A stretch of 64,000 nucleotides of DNA from Trichostrongylus colubriformis (GCA_963978905.1 OZ022259.1:51602727-51666726); one strand, 5' to 3'. Positions 44,501-59,500 are shown, counted from the stretch's first letter. Notes: generated by a model from the sequence alone, not told the origin. Translations and numbers: made by a program.

Positions 44501-47500
44501 TCGCTTCAGGAGTCAAGTGGGCGGCGCCCTAGCTTGCCAGCATCACTAGGTACAAGATTCCGCTGCGCCGAATCCTCACAAACGGCTAGATAGCGTCTAG
44601 ACATATTACAAACCCACACAAACATGAATCCCCGCGGCGGAATTCTGGTCCTGTATAGTCACCGTCTTCTGTGTCTTGCTGATGATTGATTTTAGAGTTT
44701 GAAACTGTTAACTGTGCTGGTTGCGAAATCTTGGGTGTCATCCTGCCAGGTTTATTTGAAAACGGAGTCAATTCCGAAGGTGGGGGAAACAGTAGGAAAC
44801 CACACACGGGCAATTATCAGGGTTGTGTCCTTGTGCAATGCGGAATTAGATTTATTAAAAGGCGTTAGAGTAGAACTATACATAGAAAAAACCTGGGGTT
44901 CCCTCAGGCCCGATCAAAGCCTGGTGAAATACACAGTCAAAATGCCGGGTGGCCAGATCAAATACCTGGCCATTGATTGATCGGGTGTCAGATCAATGGG
45001 TTCCTAAACATAATATCAATAAATAACAATGTATGCTCAAATACCCCAAAACCTCCCTCGTAAGATCGACTGCCATGGAACGACTTGGCGTACGGGTCAA
45101 TGTGAAGAAAATTCGGAGGACCATTTCTGTATCTGGTGTTTTTTCTCATGGTTCCCTTGTTCTCAGCGGATCCAGTACTTCCGTAGGCGTCGTCCGCAGT
45201 TTCCTGCGCGGCAGCGTCCACTGGGCGAGGCGGCTCATAGGTGGTATAGGTAAAGAGGAACATTTAGAGTCTCGAAGGTTGGAAGGTAATTTTTCAGCAT
45301 GCGAAGGATTCTTTCGGAGGTGTCAACGAACAGCTCCATGATCCCGGATGTGTTAGATTTCATTCTTCCGACAAAAGTTTTTGAATTCGTCGGAGGTGAA
45401 CTGAATTCCATTGTCCGAGACGATGATTTTCAAAGCTCGAATCGAGCAAAGAGGCTATGTAATTCTTTTAGGGTTGCAGTACTGGTGGTTGAAGTCATTT
45501 GAACAGCCTCTGTCCATTTGAAGAATGTGTCGACGACCACCAGATACGAGATTCCCTCGAGTAGACCCGCGAAGTGAATGTTAATACAACTCCATGGCGC
45601 GATTGGTCAAGAGCACGAACAGAGTGTGTTCTTGACGGGTGGTTTCGCAGCTTCCTGACAATCGTTGCATGTGCATACAAGTTCCTTCAAATCTTCATTG
45701 AGCCAAAATACCATGTTCACTGCGGGCGGCGGTTTCTTCGTCCAGCTGTTGTGGATCACATGATCCAAAAATTGTCGTAGGCAGTCGTCCTCAGTCTCAA
45801 CGCGGGCAATGTCATTGGCACTAATGGCTGACATTGTTGCTGAAGATGGCGTTAATGAGTCGGGCAGTTTTGTCAATGAAGATATCTTCTACTGGTTGCG
45901 ACCGAGCGGTGATAAGACGTGAGAGTGCATTGGCTAGTCCAAAGCTAGTGGTACTGCGGTGCTTGATGTCAAAGTCATAGGGAATTAGTGTCATTCTCCA
46001 GCGTTGCAGGCGATTTGCGGCGTAGGCAGGGACTCCTCTCTTGAATCTGGAATCGCCAGGGTGGCTTATGATCAGTGAGAAGGGTGAAGTGGCGTCCTCT
46101 GAGGTATCAGTTAAACTTGCGGACGGCGAATGAGTGCGAGACTTCCCTTCTCTATCTGACCATACTTCTCCTCTGCGGATTCTGACGGCTCGCATGATAG
46201 ATGCTTTTTTCTGAGTCATCGCGGTTCCGGTGCGAAATAACTGCTCTGATCCCGTAGCGTTGGCCGCGACGATTATTGGTAACCAGGGACCATAATGCGT
46301 GAGAAAAAAAAACTAAAAATCGAAAACGAGTACCTCCTTAGCGCGTACAAGGGCAGCGTCGCATTCGGGATTACAGTCCACAGGCGCATCTTTATTGAGT
46401 AATGCGTCGAACGGTGCACGAAGCTGGTCGATCTTCTTGGGAGCGGGTCGGCATCCAACAGCTGTGATGACGTTTCCGAGATAGGTGAGTCATCACGGAG
46501 TGGCACTTCTCTAAACGAACGCGGAAGCCGTTAGCGGATATCCTCGAAAAAAGGGCTTCCAGACTGGGGGCGAAAAAGGGCTCGGCTAGAGTGCGGCTTG
46601 TTACGATGACGTCGTCTAGATAGGCAGCAACGACGTTGAGTCCAGCAGTCATGAAGTCGATTGTCTGCTGGAAGATAACCGGAGCGGACTTATCTTTGTC
46701 CAAATGGTCGACGGTTGTGACGGTAGAGGCCTCTAAGTGTATCGATGGTACGGAAACTTCGAAGTCATCGTCGACTTCGATTTGTAGATAGGCGTCCGCG
46801 AAGTAGATTTGGGGGGAAGACCGTTCCGCTATCGACTTTGGTAAAAACGGCCTCAGCAGTGGGCCTTGGGTGTCGGTGCGGGAGCAACGCGTCGTTGGGT
46901 CCTATCGACAAGTCGGCGCAGAGTCGGATGGATCCAATGGCCGACCTCACGATGACGGTTGGTGCAGCCCATTGCGAATGGTCGGGTGAAATGACGCTTG
47001 GTATCATGAGAAGGCTGATTTCGGGATCAAAAGCGGTGCGGAAGCGTAGGGAAGCGATCTTTCCTTAAAGAAAACCGAGCGTGCATCTGTTTTTAGGTAA
47101 AGAGCCGCATCGGCTTTCGTGCAGTATCCAAGTCTCGGTTTAAAGACATCCATAAAGCTGTGCTTCAGTCTGGCAACGGTATGGCCTCGGAGCCCCTTGT
47201 AGTTGATCGTCTGGACCTTTTGCACGCTGAACTTCTTCAGTATAGAGCAGAAGTCCGGAATTTGTACGGTTGTGATTCCGAGAAGACCGAAGTCGTCCGA
47301 CACGTAACAGACTCCTTGTCCAGGATGAGCCTTTTCTCGGTTATCTACCACTACGAAAACAGCCTCGAATCTTCTGTGGATTGAGAGCGGCACGCCGTTG
47401 GCTTCCTTGAAGACATCGTAGGACCGAAGGTGCGGGCTTCCTAATTGCATCCAAGTTGGACGAAAAATGATGGTGACGTTGGCGCTAGTGTCCAACTGGA

Positions 47501-50500
47501 GCCGGGTGGATGTCCTTTATGGGAACTTCCAAGTACTTTTGGACATCTCCTGGGTGATCGATAACACGTTGGTACCAGATGCGCAGTAATGATTGCTTGG
47601 AACGACGTCGCGGTGCAGTCCTTGACTCGACAGCGGCACTGGTAACGTGGCGATTTTCTGGGCAGTAGAGCGGGAAGAGCGAGTATGACTCGCGGCGCCC
47701 AGTGCGGAAACGAGCAACTCGGTTCGCTTGTCTCTCTATTCCTTCACAGTTGATCTCAGAAATGACCTTGTGTCGGTTGTACCACAGGTTGAAGCTGTCG
47801 TCTTGATCCAGGTCGTAGGAGAACTTCTAGATTCTCCTCGTGATCCGGTCGAAGACGGCTCCTGTGGTGCGGATGTGAAGGTCAACATTTTCTTGAGCAG
47901 CTCGCTGAGGAGATTCTGCTGATCGGCCATCATCCTCAGTAGATCCATGAGCGTTGGGTCTTGTGCTTTCGTGGTGGTAGAAATGGCGGTGGCGTGGTCC
48001 TTGAAGTCGTTGTCCTGATGTCCTCTTATGTCCTTATGCATTGCGGAAGTAGGCTTTTCAGAAGGCATCGGAGTGGAGCGATACATAGACAAAACCTAGG
48101 GTTTATAGGAGGGGGCTCAGGCCTCATCAAAACCTGGTCAAATACACAGTCAAAATAGTGGGTGGCTAGATCAGATACCTAGGCAGTGATCGGGTGTGAG
48201 ATCAGTGGGTTTCTCAACCTAAGATCAGTGAGCAACACACTATGTTCAGCTACCCCAACAAACATATGCGCAAAAACTACAGACATTGTTTGAAACTACA
48301 GCCTGAGATCTCACCAGAATTAGCCCCCCACTATAGTTGCCACTACTGCACATGTCAAACACCGTGCAGTGCCTCTCACATTCCGTTACTTTTAGACGAT
48401 GGCGCGATTCAGGCGCATCATTCATCTAATCGAAACGTACCTTTTTTCTCCCGCCTCAATCGCGCAATCGCCTGAATTACCTGATTCACATACACCTTTT
48501 CCCCTTCCCCAAAAATCGCGCGATCGCCCAAAATGATTTATCGATATGCATCTTCTTCCTTTCGCCTCAAGGCGCAATCGCCTGAATCATTTGATCGATA
48601 TGCATCTCTTTCGTTTCCCATGAATCGTGAGCTCTCAACAATATTGTGCACAAATTATTGAGATAAGTGCTTTGCCATAGGTTTCGTATATTCAATTTGG
48701 TACCAGTTTGGAAAGCGGCCTGTTGAAATGATGTCAAACCCACCAAACACACGAACTAGCTTTTGATCCCGGTTCACACTTCGAAAGAACTCCCTCCTTG
48801 AACAATCTTGCAGATCTAGCAATACATTTTTCCGTATCCACTGCACAGTATGATCCTAACGACATCATCCAAAAATATCTGAAAAGGAGTACCTATTAAA
48901 TCAAAAATCTTGATTGGGAAATTAGAAGATTCGCTCTACAAACGGTCAAGGTTAACAGCAAGAACAATCTCATTGCTTGAAAGGAAGGAGCATCTTACAT
49001 AATGGAGCGCCAGCATGTCATGAAGAAGGTGGCCGATGCAGTGCTCAACGAAAAGGCGCCACAAGCCTTCTAACAAAGCTCTACCGTGGGCGCGCACTAT
49101 GCACAGAACGCATTGTATGACTACGTGCCATGTATGGCAGACCCTTATGGCTCTGAGCGATGCTCGGTGATGTGGCATGCAGCAATACTCGTACAAGCAA
49201 GGGTAAACGAAAAGAACACGGGAATCGCTTCTCGCGTTTTGGTCAATGAGTTTCTCTTTTTTAAAGATATTATTCTAACTTTTTGAACCAAAATGCGCCT
49301 TATGACCGTGAATTTTCACCTGCCATCAAGTGTTCCCAGCAGCTTTCTCATGTAACGCTGAAACGCATGAAATCGGTCTACAATCAACGAAAAGGTTTTG
49401 TGATTACTTCGGAGTTTTGAGCTTGATTTCTTGTTCGCTCACAAATACTTCATTATTATTCCATCTCAGAGCCTCACGTCAATCTGAATTCAAGGAAACA
49501 ATGTGAGGCTTCAGAACTCATTGCGAGGCATTCCGAGAGGCCTTAGCAAAATGTTACAAAAGAAATCTGACTCTGTAAGCGAGCCTTCAGCACCCCACGC
49601 TTTTCCAGTACCTGAAATATGACGTCAATCCCTACTATAAGTAAATCGATTAGTCTGTCTGTTCGTTTCCATGTATTATGTATTATGAAAATAGGCATCA
49701 AATGTAAAACAACCTGTGAAAATGGGGACAACTTTGGGGCAGAGATGGTATCGGACAAGAAGTGAGGAGAACACATACACGCAACTGATCCCCGCCCACT
49801 GTGATTGGACCGTGCACTGAAATTTTTAGCACTCGAATCGAAAATTGCTCACTAGGTTCCAGGATTGCTTAAACGTGAGGAATGATGAGATAGGGTCAGC
49901 CACTAGCTTATGAACGACATATCGCGCGCAGTATGCGGACCTACAAAAAACGTGATTTGGTTCCAACGTAGTGGAGATTAGGAAAAAATTGGTAGAGTTC
50001 ATCAGCGTGCACGCCATCTTGAACACTTCAAAAGTGAGCGGAGACATTTCACAATGTGTGGGTCATAAAATTAATTGGGTGGCGCTCACTGCAAAAATCA
50101 AAACTGAATGTCGGGCGGAGCTCAAACAAAAATTCGTTATGTGATTCCGAAGGCATGGACGCAGTAGTAAGAAAGAAAGATCAGTGGAATTGAAAGGCGA
50201 GTGCTGCTCACAAGGAATGGGCACTCGTCGAGTGGACAGAGCTAAAATCGAAAAATGAGAATCACGACGTGAGATAGTGTTGAGACTCCGACTTCAAGAA
50301 GTTGTTGACAGCTGTTTCGACGTCCTCCCGATTGGTGAATTTTTTCCAGCAAAGGAGGTTTGAAGAGAACGAAGTATGTGGAAGTCTGTTAGGGCGAGAT
50401 CTGGTGAGTACTGTGGATGGGGTATAAGCTTGACCTCCAGCTCTTTCAGCTTACTCTGAGTCCTTTTCGACATGTATGGCCTAGCGTTATCCATGAGGAG

Positions 50501-53500
50501 TAAGATTTTGCCTCTCCCACGACGGCGACTACGCAGTATTTCAGCTACTTTTTCCAGCTGAATACAGAATCTTTCAGAGTCGACCATGGAACTAGTTGGA
50601 ACCAGTTGGAACCAATTCCCAAAACACCGGGCCGCTAATATCCCACCAAAATCGAAGCAACTCCATCTTGTCATGATCGGGATGTTTCGGCTGTGGTTGC
50701 GGCAGTTCGTCGAAGTTGACCCAATGTTACGGCGCACCTTGTTGTCGTAGACACAATACATCTCATCCATGGTAGCGATGGAGTCGATCCACGAAAGCGT
50801 GCGATGACGGCTGAGCAGAGCAGTGCACACTTCAACACGCTTCTTCTTGTCGCGAGGACTGAGGCGTGCGGAAGAATCCGAGGCAACTTTACAACTTTAC
50901 CTGACGCACGGAGAACACTGTGTACGGTAATTTAGGAGCACCCGAGTAGGCCGCAAGCCCGCGCACTGTAACGTTAGATCCTTCCTCACAGATGGCAAGT
51001 ATTAGCTGCCTCTTTCGCGTCGGTGGACGTCCTGAGCGACTACAGTCTCTAAGACGTTTCTCTCCTTTATCGAACTTGCCGTACCATCTGAAGCACATAG
51101 CTCGAGAAGGTCTTGATCCTTCATTCTTTTCAGCAAGAACCGATGGGTCTCATCCACGGATTTGCCGGAACGGTAGAATAGAAGCAGAGCGGCCCGATAT
51201 AGCGTTTTTCTCACCCATCTCTGACACGTTTGTGGAAGATAAAGACAGTATGGACCATACGCCCTTGGTTGCGTATATGTACGTGTCTTGGAACACTAAA
51301 TTCCAGAGTTTTGTTTACCTCATTACTTTCCGGACAACCTAATATATAAAACTGAGAGGCAGCCGGCATCACCATGCCGGTGCAGTACAAATTTACTGCC
51401 CGCTAGACAGTGCACTGCAATTAAAAAAATGTTTTGCACTCTGCCAGGTTAGAAACAAAGCAGTGTAAGCCCAAAGCAAGCGTATAGACTCAAATTTCTC
51501 CTGCAACATTTTTGACTTAGAACCTGTAGAATCTTTGCGAGTCGTTTCAAATAAGCTTCAAACCTATTATCCATGTATGAAAGGCACCTGAAGAGGTAAG
51601 AAGAAAGTGATAACTGGAAACACATGTTCTCTGAAAACAAAACTTCCGTTCCGAAGGAGGTGATCTGTGGCGAAACTCACATTGAGAAACCGCGGCTTGG
51701 GGACTTATCACGATCCCGCAACATGGCATGCCGTTTTGCAGGTCATCTCCGAGCGAGTTGCCGGCGAGGGAGTAATAGGGTGCGAGGCTAGCTGGTTTAG
51801 CCTCTCCGCTCGTCTGCAGTCCACCTCCGGCTAGTGAAGCGGAGGACGCGAGAGCGGAGTGGTTTTCTGGTTTCTCCTTCTCGCTTTTTGCCGTTTCATT
51901 TCGTTCTTTCGCTACCGTTACACTGCTGAGTACCACTATTTTAATGCTTCATTATCTGTCTAATTTACCCATCCAGCGTCTTCAAGATCCACACGACGCT
52001 GTACTGAGCGCGGCTCATCATATGCAAAATTATAGAGAAGCTATGCATATAAGAAAAGAAAAGAAGAATTCATAAGTGACATCAGAGTGAAGCGATGTGG
52101 AGATCGGAGCGAGAGTGCTAGATGGCATGTGTGACACAAATCCTGGTTTGGTATGGATGATTTCTGGTTTGGAAGAAGGCGAAAGTTTAATAACACTATC
52201 AGTCGTACTGCCGTTCATCCGTCGCGGGAGTTGCCGGTGAGGGCGCGCAACGTTCGATGCCGATTGATCGAGCTCCTTGCAAGGGTTCCGGGAAAGGAAT
52301 TCCCGGCTTTTCGCTGTTTCATCCCGTTCTTTCTCTAATGCTACACTGCTGAGCACAACTACATTCATCCTCTACAATCTTCCAAATTTACCTCTTCCGG
52401 GGTCTTTAAATAAACGTACTAACCTGGAACGACTTCAAATCCTTCTCTGTGTAAATATGGCTACGTATATGACCAATCCCTGCGTATGCCGCGTCCAGCG
52501 GAATGGTGTTCTTAAATCTGGTTTTCATTTAGCGATTTGGTGAACCATTCACTCAATTTCGGACGGTGGTGGGCGTGTGTGTAGCACTTCTTTTGACAGG
52601 GTTAATTAATAAACCGCCTTATGAACAATCTTAGCAAGAGTCCAAAAAGAACAGCCTTTAATGGGTCTATAAGCTGCGCTTACTAAGAAGTTTCATAGGT
52701 CGACTCTACGATATTTCAAGGAGCAGGAAAAATACAGTGCTCTGCATAATTATACATCCACCTATAAATTGTCCAAAAACCCCGTTCGCAGAGTGATTCA
52801 AAAAAAGTCTCTAAGTGAAAGATGTAGCTAGTGTAGACGCGCATTCGCGCATCCATAAAAAACTTTAGCCAAGGAACAAGAAGATTCTTTTCTTAATTTG
52901 TTTTGAAAATGGTCTGCAAAATTATACAACCACTGAGGAGATTGACGCATTCGTCAACCGAGAAACAATGAAAAAGAGAAAAAAGCTGATTTTGCGATCA
53001 TTTGGTCCTCTACTGCTTCGAATAGTCACAAATTTTGATGATTTAGGTCCATATAAAGATTTTCAGAATGTTTTTAGACCGCATGCTGCCACGCTTCGAT
53101 GAAAACGTCTTCAAACTCCCTTACTCCTTCCAGTCGCTCTGATTTCTTTTCCCTTCTTTTCCCAACGAAACTCCAGACAATGTTCCATCAGATAAAGATC
53201 GGAGCCGGGTCAGAAGGTCCATTCGGTGACGGCTTCACCACGATCGAGTGTTCCAGTTGACATGGGATGGTCCATTAACTTGTATAAAAAAAAAATTTTG
53301 GTGAAGATTTCGAGACGCATGACAAGAGAAGGGTACGGCGCACAAAGGCTCGGTAATCGGATGGTTCATCCTTTCGAGAACGAAACAAAAATTCGAATGA
53401 TCATTTGGTCCGTCACCATGACACCTCCTTCTTTGAAGTTCTTCTTGAGAAATTAAGTTTGTCCCTCAAGTGATGGTGCCGGTAGCCGTCGAAGACGTCA

Positions 53501-56500
53501 TAGCTGAACCCCTTTTTCATCAGACGGAACAATCTGGAGAAAAAACAAAAGGAGAAAGGTGTACAGACTTGAGGGAATTTTCGGACAATTCGTCATGGTG
53601 TGGGACCAAATGATCATTCGAATTTTTGTTTCGTTCTCGGAAGGATGAACCATCCGATTACCGAACATTTGTGCGCCGTACCCTTCTCTTGTCATGCGTC
53701 TCGAAATCTTCACCAAAACTTGTTTTCATGTAAGTTAATGGACCATCTCATGTCAACTGGAACACTCGATCATGGTGATGCCGTCACCGAATGGATCCGG
53801 ATAACGAACGGCTCCGATCTTTACCTGATGGAGGATTGTCTGGACTTTCATTGGGAAAAGAAATCAGACCTCGGAGGGAGTCAGGGAGTCCAAAGAGGTA
53901 TTCATCGAAGCGTGGTAGCATGTGGTCTAAAATCATTCTGAAAATCTTTATATGGACCTAAATCATCAAAATTTGTGGCTATTGGAAGCAATAGAGGACC
54001 AAATAATCGCAAAATCAGCTTTTTTCTCTTGTTCATTGTTTCTCGGTTAATGCGTCCATCTGTTCAGTGGTTGTATATTTTGCAGAATGGTATGAGCGCC
54101 ATTTTCCAAACAAATTAAGAAAAAAATCTTCTATTTTTCCTGGCTAAAGTGTTTTATGGATGCGCGAATACGCGTCCACACTAGCTACATCTTTCACTTA
54201 AAGACTTTTTAAAATCACTCTGCGAACAGAGTTTTTGGACAATTTATAGGTGGATGTATAATTATGCAGAGCACTGTAGATGCAGATCAACACTATCCAA
54301 GCTGCTTGGGCTTCCTGAAACGAGCGAGACCCGCCTACAAAGGGCTAACCGCGCTGTTACCATTCCCTAGAACGAAGCAGAGTCGTCAAAATAGGAGGTG
54401 GTTGCTAAAGAGACAAAGATGATTCTAGTACTAACACTGAGGGGAACCCACGTTGCCGTATTCTTCGGTTTTGGCGTGGAAAAGCCGTGGAAAGAACTAG
54501 GACGTTGACGGGTGTTGGTGTACAATTGACGTACGAATTACACTTGCAGCAGTGGAAATAAGAGGACCTCAGGCTATTCCTCAAATGTTAACAACCAAGG
54601 GGAGTTGTTTGCCCTTTATCTGCCAACGTCGCATCCACACCACCCTCTGTCATCGCTACCCATTACTGCTGGTAGGTAAAGATGTGGAGTCATGGAAAAT
54701 TATGTTCCCATTACTGTGAGGGAGGATCGACGAAGTGGCCGCCCGAAGGTGTAGGTCTTTAGGGAAGGCGATCAAATTGTGGTGTGTGTTTGGAACTGTC
54801 CGAAGCTATTATTTGTCAACATACTGATAGGAGAAGAAGTGATTAGTGCTTTGGGAAATATACCTTTTGTTTCAAGTGCTCCAGGAGTCGCAGCACAGTC
54901 GTGTAATTTAGGCGATTTATGGCAGCAGCTGCGAAGGCATCTTGAATGATGGCGGTTATCGTGTAATCGCTATATATCTGAAACCAAAATCAATCGTACG
55001 TGTGGATACAAAGGCTTGAAGTAACATCCGTCTTCAGATGGATGGAGTCACCCTCCATAAACACAGAAAAGGTTGCTATGAAAAAAAATAGCTCATGGTA
55101 AATTACCAAGTTGGGGGACTGAGTTTCCGTCGTTCCTTACCTGTCCATTTCAACACCGAATCTCTTGTCGTGAGACCAACAATAATATTTGCGGAAGAGC
55201 TCCGGCTACTCTACAGAATTTCGTGACATTTCTGAACAGCTTGTCCTCAATACATGTCTCTAAAATTTGAGCTAGGCTGGCGAACACCGCTTTCAACGCT
55301 CGATCCTTCGTACATAAGGAAAAACTACAAAAACAGCTCGAAAACGTGCACCATATAAGGGAAGGAAGGTACAGATGCAGGAACTGCTCGAGAGCTCAAA
55401 GTCAAGGCCGACTTTGCGTTTCAGGAAATCGTGAAATGCACGTGGTGACGTGGAAAGGCCAGTAACTAATAAATACTTCAGAAGTTGAGAAAGATCAATG
55501 AATTCGAACCCCATTGGAAATGAGAGCAACCAGCAGGGAAAAATCCATGGGCGAGACCGAGCCTTTCTCCTCGGACATCGAGCAACCTCAGTATGTGAAG
55601 ATCCTTAAGGCCGCTGCTTACTTTCTCGATTGAAAGGTTCTGTAAGTTCGTGCTCCATGATCATTCCGCTTGAAGATTATCACCTTGTGCGTCAGCTGCC
55701 ACTCCAAGTGAAGTTATCATCGAAAATTACGTGCACTTGGAAAGCAGACCTCGAACTTCTTTGAGTCTCGGCCAACAGAATTTTTCAAAATCGCTCGTTG
55801 TAAAATACCGTAAACTAAGGGCAAGAAGAGTTCTTGGCCTATTACATAATTATATAATATGATTGCGTTAGATACAATGTTTTCTTCGAAGAGATGTAAA
55901 AGGTGGTTTTTCCATCTCTTCATCCCCAACAGATTACCTTGTGATTACTAATGAGCTGCCGTATGGTTTTTCTCCAACCATTTTCGTCGTAATTCTGCCT
56001 ATATAAGCCCCATTGATAATGAGGGCAAGCATCTGGGAAAAGTCCGTAGAGTAGACCAAGCCTTTTTCCTTCGACATCGAGCAATCGCAGTTCGCGAGGA
56101 TCAGTTGATTGATTAGGTAGTATGATTGCTGTGAAATATAGCGGTTCTTTGCAGAAACCAAAAAGCCGCATACTAATCCCCAACAGACAGACCTCGAAAC
56201 TTCTTCGAGTCCTGGCCAAAAGAAATTTTCAAAAACGCATACTGTAAACAAGGGGCAGGAAGAGTTGCTATTACAGAGGATCAGTTGGTTAATTATACAA
56301 CATGATTGCTGTGATATAGGGTTTCTTTGCAGATACGAAAAAGGCTTAATTTTTGTCTCAACAGGTTACCGTGTGATTACTAATGAGCTGTTGTATGATT
56401 TTTCTCCAACCCTCTTCGTCGTAATTCTGCCTATAGAATCCACGTCTTTCAGCATTCACCACCAATGTCGATCGTTCTGCATTTGCGGAAATGTGGAGAG

Positions 56501-59500
56501 GGCTATCTAAAAAGGTGGAAACTTTTCTCATTGAACCAGGTCAATGTACCTCTGAGTATTGTGCAGCACCGAAGACTCATGTCATGTATAAAACAATGTG
56601 AGTCTCCAAAATATATTCCCGAAGACTCAGAAAGTTCTACACTGTTGACGCAAACAGTATGCAAACGAAAATACGGCAATGATAGTAGACTGCGTCATCA
56701 GGAATTCTTCTCACTCTATGGATCTCCCCGGTTGGGCTAGCGCACACTACTGCGCCGTAACATCATGGTTGTCAGTGGGTCGGTTGGAATCGCTTTTCTA
56801 TAAATTACTCAGTACCCATTTCCACATCAAGTTTCGCGCTTTCTAGGCGGCTAACCGCTCGCTTCAAGTATGTCCAAGATCGCTCCTAGTTGATCATTTC
56901 TACTAATTTTTTTTCCTGTTTTTAAGACCCTGTTGGAACCGATTTATGAATTTTTGTTGTACGCGCCGCTCATCCGGATTGCTCTCTGCCCACTATAACC
57001 ACGCTTCTTTCATGACTTTCGGAAACTCATGGCTCACCCCAACTCATGGCTCATCTCATCTTTTCCTTACGTTTGGACCATTTTCGAAGCGAACAAACGA
57101 TTTTTGATACAAGAACTGAACGTTTCTCCGGTTCGTATGTACTCCTTATTTCTTGTTTCATGAACCACACATTCGAAATCTGTTCCCATTCTCACAGTTT
57201 GTTCTTCATGTAATGCCTCTGCTTCGCCCACCATCGCAAAAGGACCACCCCCAGTCGAAACTTCTCTTCCTTTCATAGCCGGAAGATGCTATTTTCATAG
57301 TAAGTGTCATCCGACTAATACAACCCTTCGCCATTGTGTGCGGTTCTCCGTTCATTTTGTGTATGTTTAGAACCACTCGGTGGGCACACACTACTGCGCG
57401 CGATTCAGGGCGATGTTGTGCAAAATGGGTTTGATCCACATGACCACAGTTGTGTATGGAATTGAGCGGAAATTCCCTATCCTCTGTTTTCAGCTGAGCT
57501 ATTGAAATGCAGAGAACTTGAGTATACATCAGTCGCTTTGCATCGACCCATTTAGCACGTGACCGACATGAATCACGCGCAGTAGTGTGCGCCAGTCAAC
57601 TGGTTTAGGCATCATGTCTCGGCAGTACAAACTTGTAAAAATCTCATCGGTTCAGGCAATACCCGTGAGGCGGCCCCCACGAACTACAAAGACGATTCTT
57701 TCATTTTTTCAGTCCACCCTTCTTGGCAGCTGGGCTGAGCACCTCTCCTTGCAAAAAATGGCAGTCATTTCAAATCACACGATACTTTGAATATTTCCGC
57801 GTGAGATATGGAGATCGAAAGCGGTTTCGTTCAAACTGTTTTCATTATTACGGCACGTCCTCTTATTGACGGTCTCCCGAATTCATGGAACACTGATCGT
57901 TCTTGATCGGCCCGTTGTTGCTAGTAGCAGATGTATCCACGTTCGCCAAAAATCCTCTTACTATCCTAACAATGATTCGAGCCCCTCTTTCGATCCCCGC
58001 TACGGATGATCCTTGGTCCACGCGGTCGGTGATGGTGTTTCGATGAGCAAAAGTAGAGTAGCTCCGCGTAGTTTGAAATGGCAGTCGTGATAAGCTAGCA
58101 GTAGTACATCACTGATATACTTCATCCATAGTATATATTGCAGAGTTGAAACATGGATTTGCAGATTTACCGAAAACGTGTAAATAAGAGGCCATACTTT
58201 GTAGCCACGTATTCTGTAATACATGCGTTGTAGGTAACAGCATGTGGATGAGCTGAGCGGTGTTTACTCTTCTTGAGTAAAGACATTATGGCTGTTATTA
58301 GAATAGGCACTGCTCGCACGGAAAGTTCGGGAACTGCCAACATCACTTCAGCGATTACGATACCAGTCATCCGGAATTTTTTCCCAGGTTGTTCTGAGTT
58401 TTGAGAAAATCTTTACCATGTACCTCTCCTTAACCAGGCAAGCTTCACTGGTTCATCGTCCAATTGATACCATATTGGGACTTCCCATTTGAACCTGAAT
58501 CCTACCTATGATTTCTAGGTCTAGGATTTCTGATTTTTTTTTCGAGTTTTGTTAGAACCACTCACCCATATTTAGGACTTCGATATTTCTCGACTTCCAC
58601 CGCATTTGGGTTATTCTTGTAACGAGATTGAGTAATTTCGAAAAAAGAGGAATTGACAGCTTTTACTGTTACCAGTGGGAATCCCATCTGAAGCTGTTGC
58701 TTTAGCAGCAGGGACTAAAAATTACCTAGAACATCTCATAGAGAATGAAAAACAAGACATCCATGCGGATGGGAAGGCAGGTAAAAGCATTCACTTAGAC
58801 CATTACTTGCAGGGTTAGACCTTCAAGAAAAGTAATCTCGGTACCCCAAGCATGAAGAAAAGATGGATTTTCTTATTCTTTCGCCTCACTTTCTCCGCTT
58901 CTTGTATGCTTCCTGGCAAACACACGGTAAAGGGGAAGAAACGAGAACGATAAAAGACGGATTCTGGATTTACTGTGAATTGTCCTACCACCAATGATAC
59001 AACCCCGCCGGATAGTACCGGGTGCGCGTGTCACGCATTACTGAGACAAGCTGAGCTCCTTCAAGATCGTCCGTTCTGTGCCATCCGAAGATAATGAACT
59101 GATTTCCCTTGCTCAGTCGTATCCATTCCGAATGTCATGATAGAACAATTAACAGTGTAATAAGAAGCTGCGTATACGTCACGCACATCGATGCAGATAA
59201 GACACACTTTGCTTATTGTCCTATTGTTGCACACAATTGTATGCATCACCCAAGCTCTTGTTCGATAACCGCTTCTGGAGATCAATATTTATGGAGCACA
59301 AAAATGATCTATGATTCACCTCGACTCAGGCCTTCATCGAGAAATCCTCGACCCAGAGGTCGTATTCGGTCAGCTGAGAGGAAACTCGGAAGTCGTAATC
59401 CTAGAGGAGAGCAGTCCAAATAGTAGTTTGAAAATTTGATAGCTGAGAAAGGAGCCCAAAGAGTTACGGAAGTAAAGGGAAACCAATATTTAATTAATCT

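Larger units (their letters stand above)
44885..48257 (-). mobile_element. Degenerate Ty3/gypsy LTR retrotransposon, 3.4 kb
   Basis: Order on the minus strand is LTR (48257-48093), gag (48092-47520), protease (about 47500), reverse transcriptase (about 47060-46400), RNase H-side region (46219-45900), integrase (45860-45310), LTR (45048-44885). The pol order with integrase last is Ty3/gypsy. Several stops and frameshifts, plus LTR divergence, make it an old dead copy. It lies in the large gene B intron interval in the gene's own orientation. Confidence 0.85.
55495..56500 (-). repeat. Tandem duplication carrying the GFYRQNYD exon
   Basis: Three diverged units. Landmarks AGACCTCGAA.CTTCTT.GAGTC and TCGAGCAA.C.CAGT...GAGGATC recur at about 55580/55745 and 56085/56190, and GAGGATCAGTTG.TTAATTA at 56100 and 56277. 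Two units contain a splice-compatible exon; a third (about 55500-55540) keeps only a fragment. Confidence 0.7.

Noticed and set aside
52030..52368. 112-codon minus-strand ORF resembling another at 51547-51936.
   Set aside because: The similarity reflects repeated blocks inside a TTAA-type MITE, not protein conservation.
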